A DNA stretch of 30,407 bases from Priapulus caudatus (taxonomy: Eukaryota; Priapulida; Priapulimorpha; Priapulimorphida; Priapulidae), in contig NW_014577252.1 in NCBI RefSeq assembly GCF_000485595.1, positions 33,388 through 63,794 of the forward strand, written 5' to 3'. Made by a program: the position numbers and the translations under genes. Under the pieces are notes generated by a model. It did not search any database and was not told the DNA's origin. It was given only the letters and a program-made list of their open reading frames with translations. Position 1 is the stretch's first letter; each line of letters opens with the position of its first letter. Shown here one piece after another: positions 28,415 through 30,407 of the stretch.

Positions 28415-29142
28415 ATATGATATTTCACACCATATAGGGCACTATAATGCCGAATATTACCACACACGAAAAACGAGAACCGGTTTTTCCAGAGACGAAA
28501 TTACGCAACATTGGTGAAATTTTGCGGTAGGCTATTACTATACGTGCCTCCTATGCTTGCAAATCGTATCCGTTGTGCTAATCACAAATAAATCGACCCC
28601 CACATGTAGCCTCTTGAATATTGATTGTGCTGGTGAATTGATGTGGCTGCTGAATAGTTATTTCAATGATCCTGAATATCGTATATTACTGCAATAAGCG
28701 CGATACATTTCACACTAATATATATATATACACCTTGTAGGATGACTGACCGTGTTTGGCCGGGTATCGTGTTGCTCCTTGTTATATTCCGTGAATTAGG
28801 ACAACATCTGCTTCAGGGAATAGAAAACGCTTTACTGTAATCACTAGCGTGTATTTATAGTTTATAGTTTATAGGTAAAGCATCCTGCCCTCTGCAATTT
28901 CCTTCTAAATTCACCTAAATGCAGATAGTATTCGCTCAAATACCTAAAGAGATTTTTTTATGTTACCATACACCGATACGTGTATATACACAGCTACTCT
29001 AGCCACTTGTTTTGTTTTACCACAACTGGTTCGAGGGAGCTTAGTTGTAAAAAGCGCTCTTTACGCGCGCAAAATATCATGATGCCCATATACCGGGTAC
29101 GCACATATACCTGCGCACGTAGTACGCACGCATACACATACA

Positions 29143-29143
<1 letters not shown>
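28415..29143. other. Intergenic, no feature recognised
   Basis: Unique AT-rich sequence with a short TA patch at about 28719-28730. No gene supported. Confidence 0.45.
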
Positions 29144-29211
<68 letters not shown>

Positions 29212-29260
29212 AACAAACAAACAAACAAACAAACAAACAAACACACACACACACTATATA

Positions 29261-29345
<85 letters not shown>

Positions 29346-29362
29346 AATTATATATATATACG
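29144..29362. repeat. Compound microsatellite (CA)n-(AAAC)n-(CA)n-(TA)n
   Basis: CA at 29144-29207, AAAC units at 29206-29242, CA to 29254, then TA to about 29362 with small interruptions. Cys/Val, Thr/His and Ile/Tyr frames here are artefacts. Confidence 0.97.
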
Positions 29363-30407
29363 GCGCAAGACAAAGAAGCGCGCGTGGGCTCGAAGCTATA
29401 TGACGCAAGGTGCGCCGCATGTTACATCACATGCGGTGTTAGGTATTGCAGCTCCACGCCTGTTGAACAAAGCCATTGCACAACTGGGCTTGTCATTCCG
29501 CATAATTCCACACATAGGTGGAGCTATATGCCGCACCTGCAAGTACGTCCTCATATAGGAAACGAGTGAGTGAGAATGTGCGGTGCATGAGAGTGTGAGA
29601 GGTGCATTTTATATTTGCGTTCACAGACGAGTCCGGGTGCTACGCAGCGCAAAGCGACATCTACGGTAACCTATTCAGTTCAGGTAAGCATCAAACAATT
29701 TTTTCGTGTAGCCGTTCACGTCGCAAGTATTTTTGATATATAGTGAGAACGGCGAAGCAAATTCCTTTAATAAATTGTTCAGCGGGAGACTGATATATGA
29801 TATATATAGGACGGATTGATTGCTTGCTGGACCGTATTTTTCTTGCTGCTGGTTGTGTGGATTTCTCATGAATATAACTTTCTAAAGTGCGTGCTCGTAA
29901 TATTTTACACATCAATTGTGAATTAAGAGTACGCGATTAGGCCTATATGTCATAATGCTATTAGATATTACTATTGGCGTATCAGTTCACATAGTTTCAT
30001 TTCACACATGTTTAAACTCCCAGTGACTGTTCTGTAACCTCGTAACTTCATAAAGATTAGTCTTCAAAGTCCAAGGTACTGTATAAAAAAAGGGAGAGAC
30101 AAAGTCGATCAAATAGACAGATATCTATGCCAAGGGCGGTGCGTCCTTGAATCGCGTTGTTACATAATATTATTTGCTTGTGAAGCCCAATCGATTTCTC
30201 GGTACAAAATTCAGCGCGGTTGCAGTACAGCGCTAGACTAGTCTGTAATCTAGGGCGGATACATTTTTGTAGCTATTGTTGCCATAGCAACCGAATCTAA
30301 ATTTGTGTTCAGTGCACGGTTTTGGTTAAGCCGAACTAATATGTACTCCTCTCAAATTTCAACCTCGTAATCTTCCAACAATCGTTCCAGATTTAAGCTT
30401 CAATTGA
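29363..30407. other. Intergenic to window end
   Basis: No exon, RNA gene or repeat boundary was supported. Short frames at 29675-29915 lack any signal. Confidence 0.4.

Noticed and set aside
28980-29558. 192-residue ORF and minus-strand overlaps
   Set aside because: Most of it is CA, AAAC and TA microsatellite translated as His/Thr, Lys/Gln/Thr and Ile/Tyr runs.

Overview
The window is nuclear DNA from an invertebrate animal, probably a marine bilaterian. The evidence is spliced genes with GT-AG introns, a eukaryotic tRNA-Gln(CUG) with a Pol III T-run, non-LTR retrotransposons, and very abundant di-, tri- and tetranucleotide microsatellites. I cannot assign a phylum from the sequence alone. 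One 10-base run of N inside a CT/TA microsatellite (22898-22907) marks an assembly gap.

Layout. 1-1476: the 3' half of a LINE with an intact reverse-transcriptase frame, 3' UTR and (TATC)n tail. 1797-5450: a repeat graveyard with a C/G-rich hairpin element, CA repeats, an in-frame 30-bp minisatellite, two LTR-like segments on the minus strand, a dispersed CGTCCGTC-type repeat and a minus-strand LINE C-terminal fragment. 6170-12972 (minus): a complete cytochrome P450 gene of the CYP2 clan. I assembled it from seven exons whose phases all agree, giving 509 residues with every P450 signature. Its introns carry several satellites and palindromic insertions. 13127-13472: an inverted-repeat element containing interstitial telomeric repeats, itself carrying a smaller palindromic insertion. 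13737: a short candidate signal-peptide exon on the plus strand. 15942-17880: two unassigned minus-strand coding candidates. 19067-19810 (minus): an achaete-scute family bHLH proneural transcription factor with a TATA box, E-boxes and a splice donor 11 nt after its stop codon. 20290-20815: a long GA-rich tract upstream of that gene. 21563-21634 (minus): tRNA-Gln(CUG). 22600-30407: mostly gene-poor, with microsatellites and one weak TATA-plus-ORF candidate at 27826-28085.

The main novelty candidate is a family of tiny (34-73 bp) palindromic elements with CAGGAG...CTCCTG ends at 7044, 13319, 26408 and 28361. Three have perfect 7-bp flanking direct repeats (ATTTTAC, ATAATAC, ATATCAC) that all fit ATnnnAC, which is the signature of transposition. 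Arms match within a copy far better than between copies. The P450 and bHLH genes have no evident functional link; they are ordinary neighbours in a repeat-rich region.
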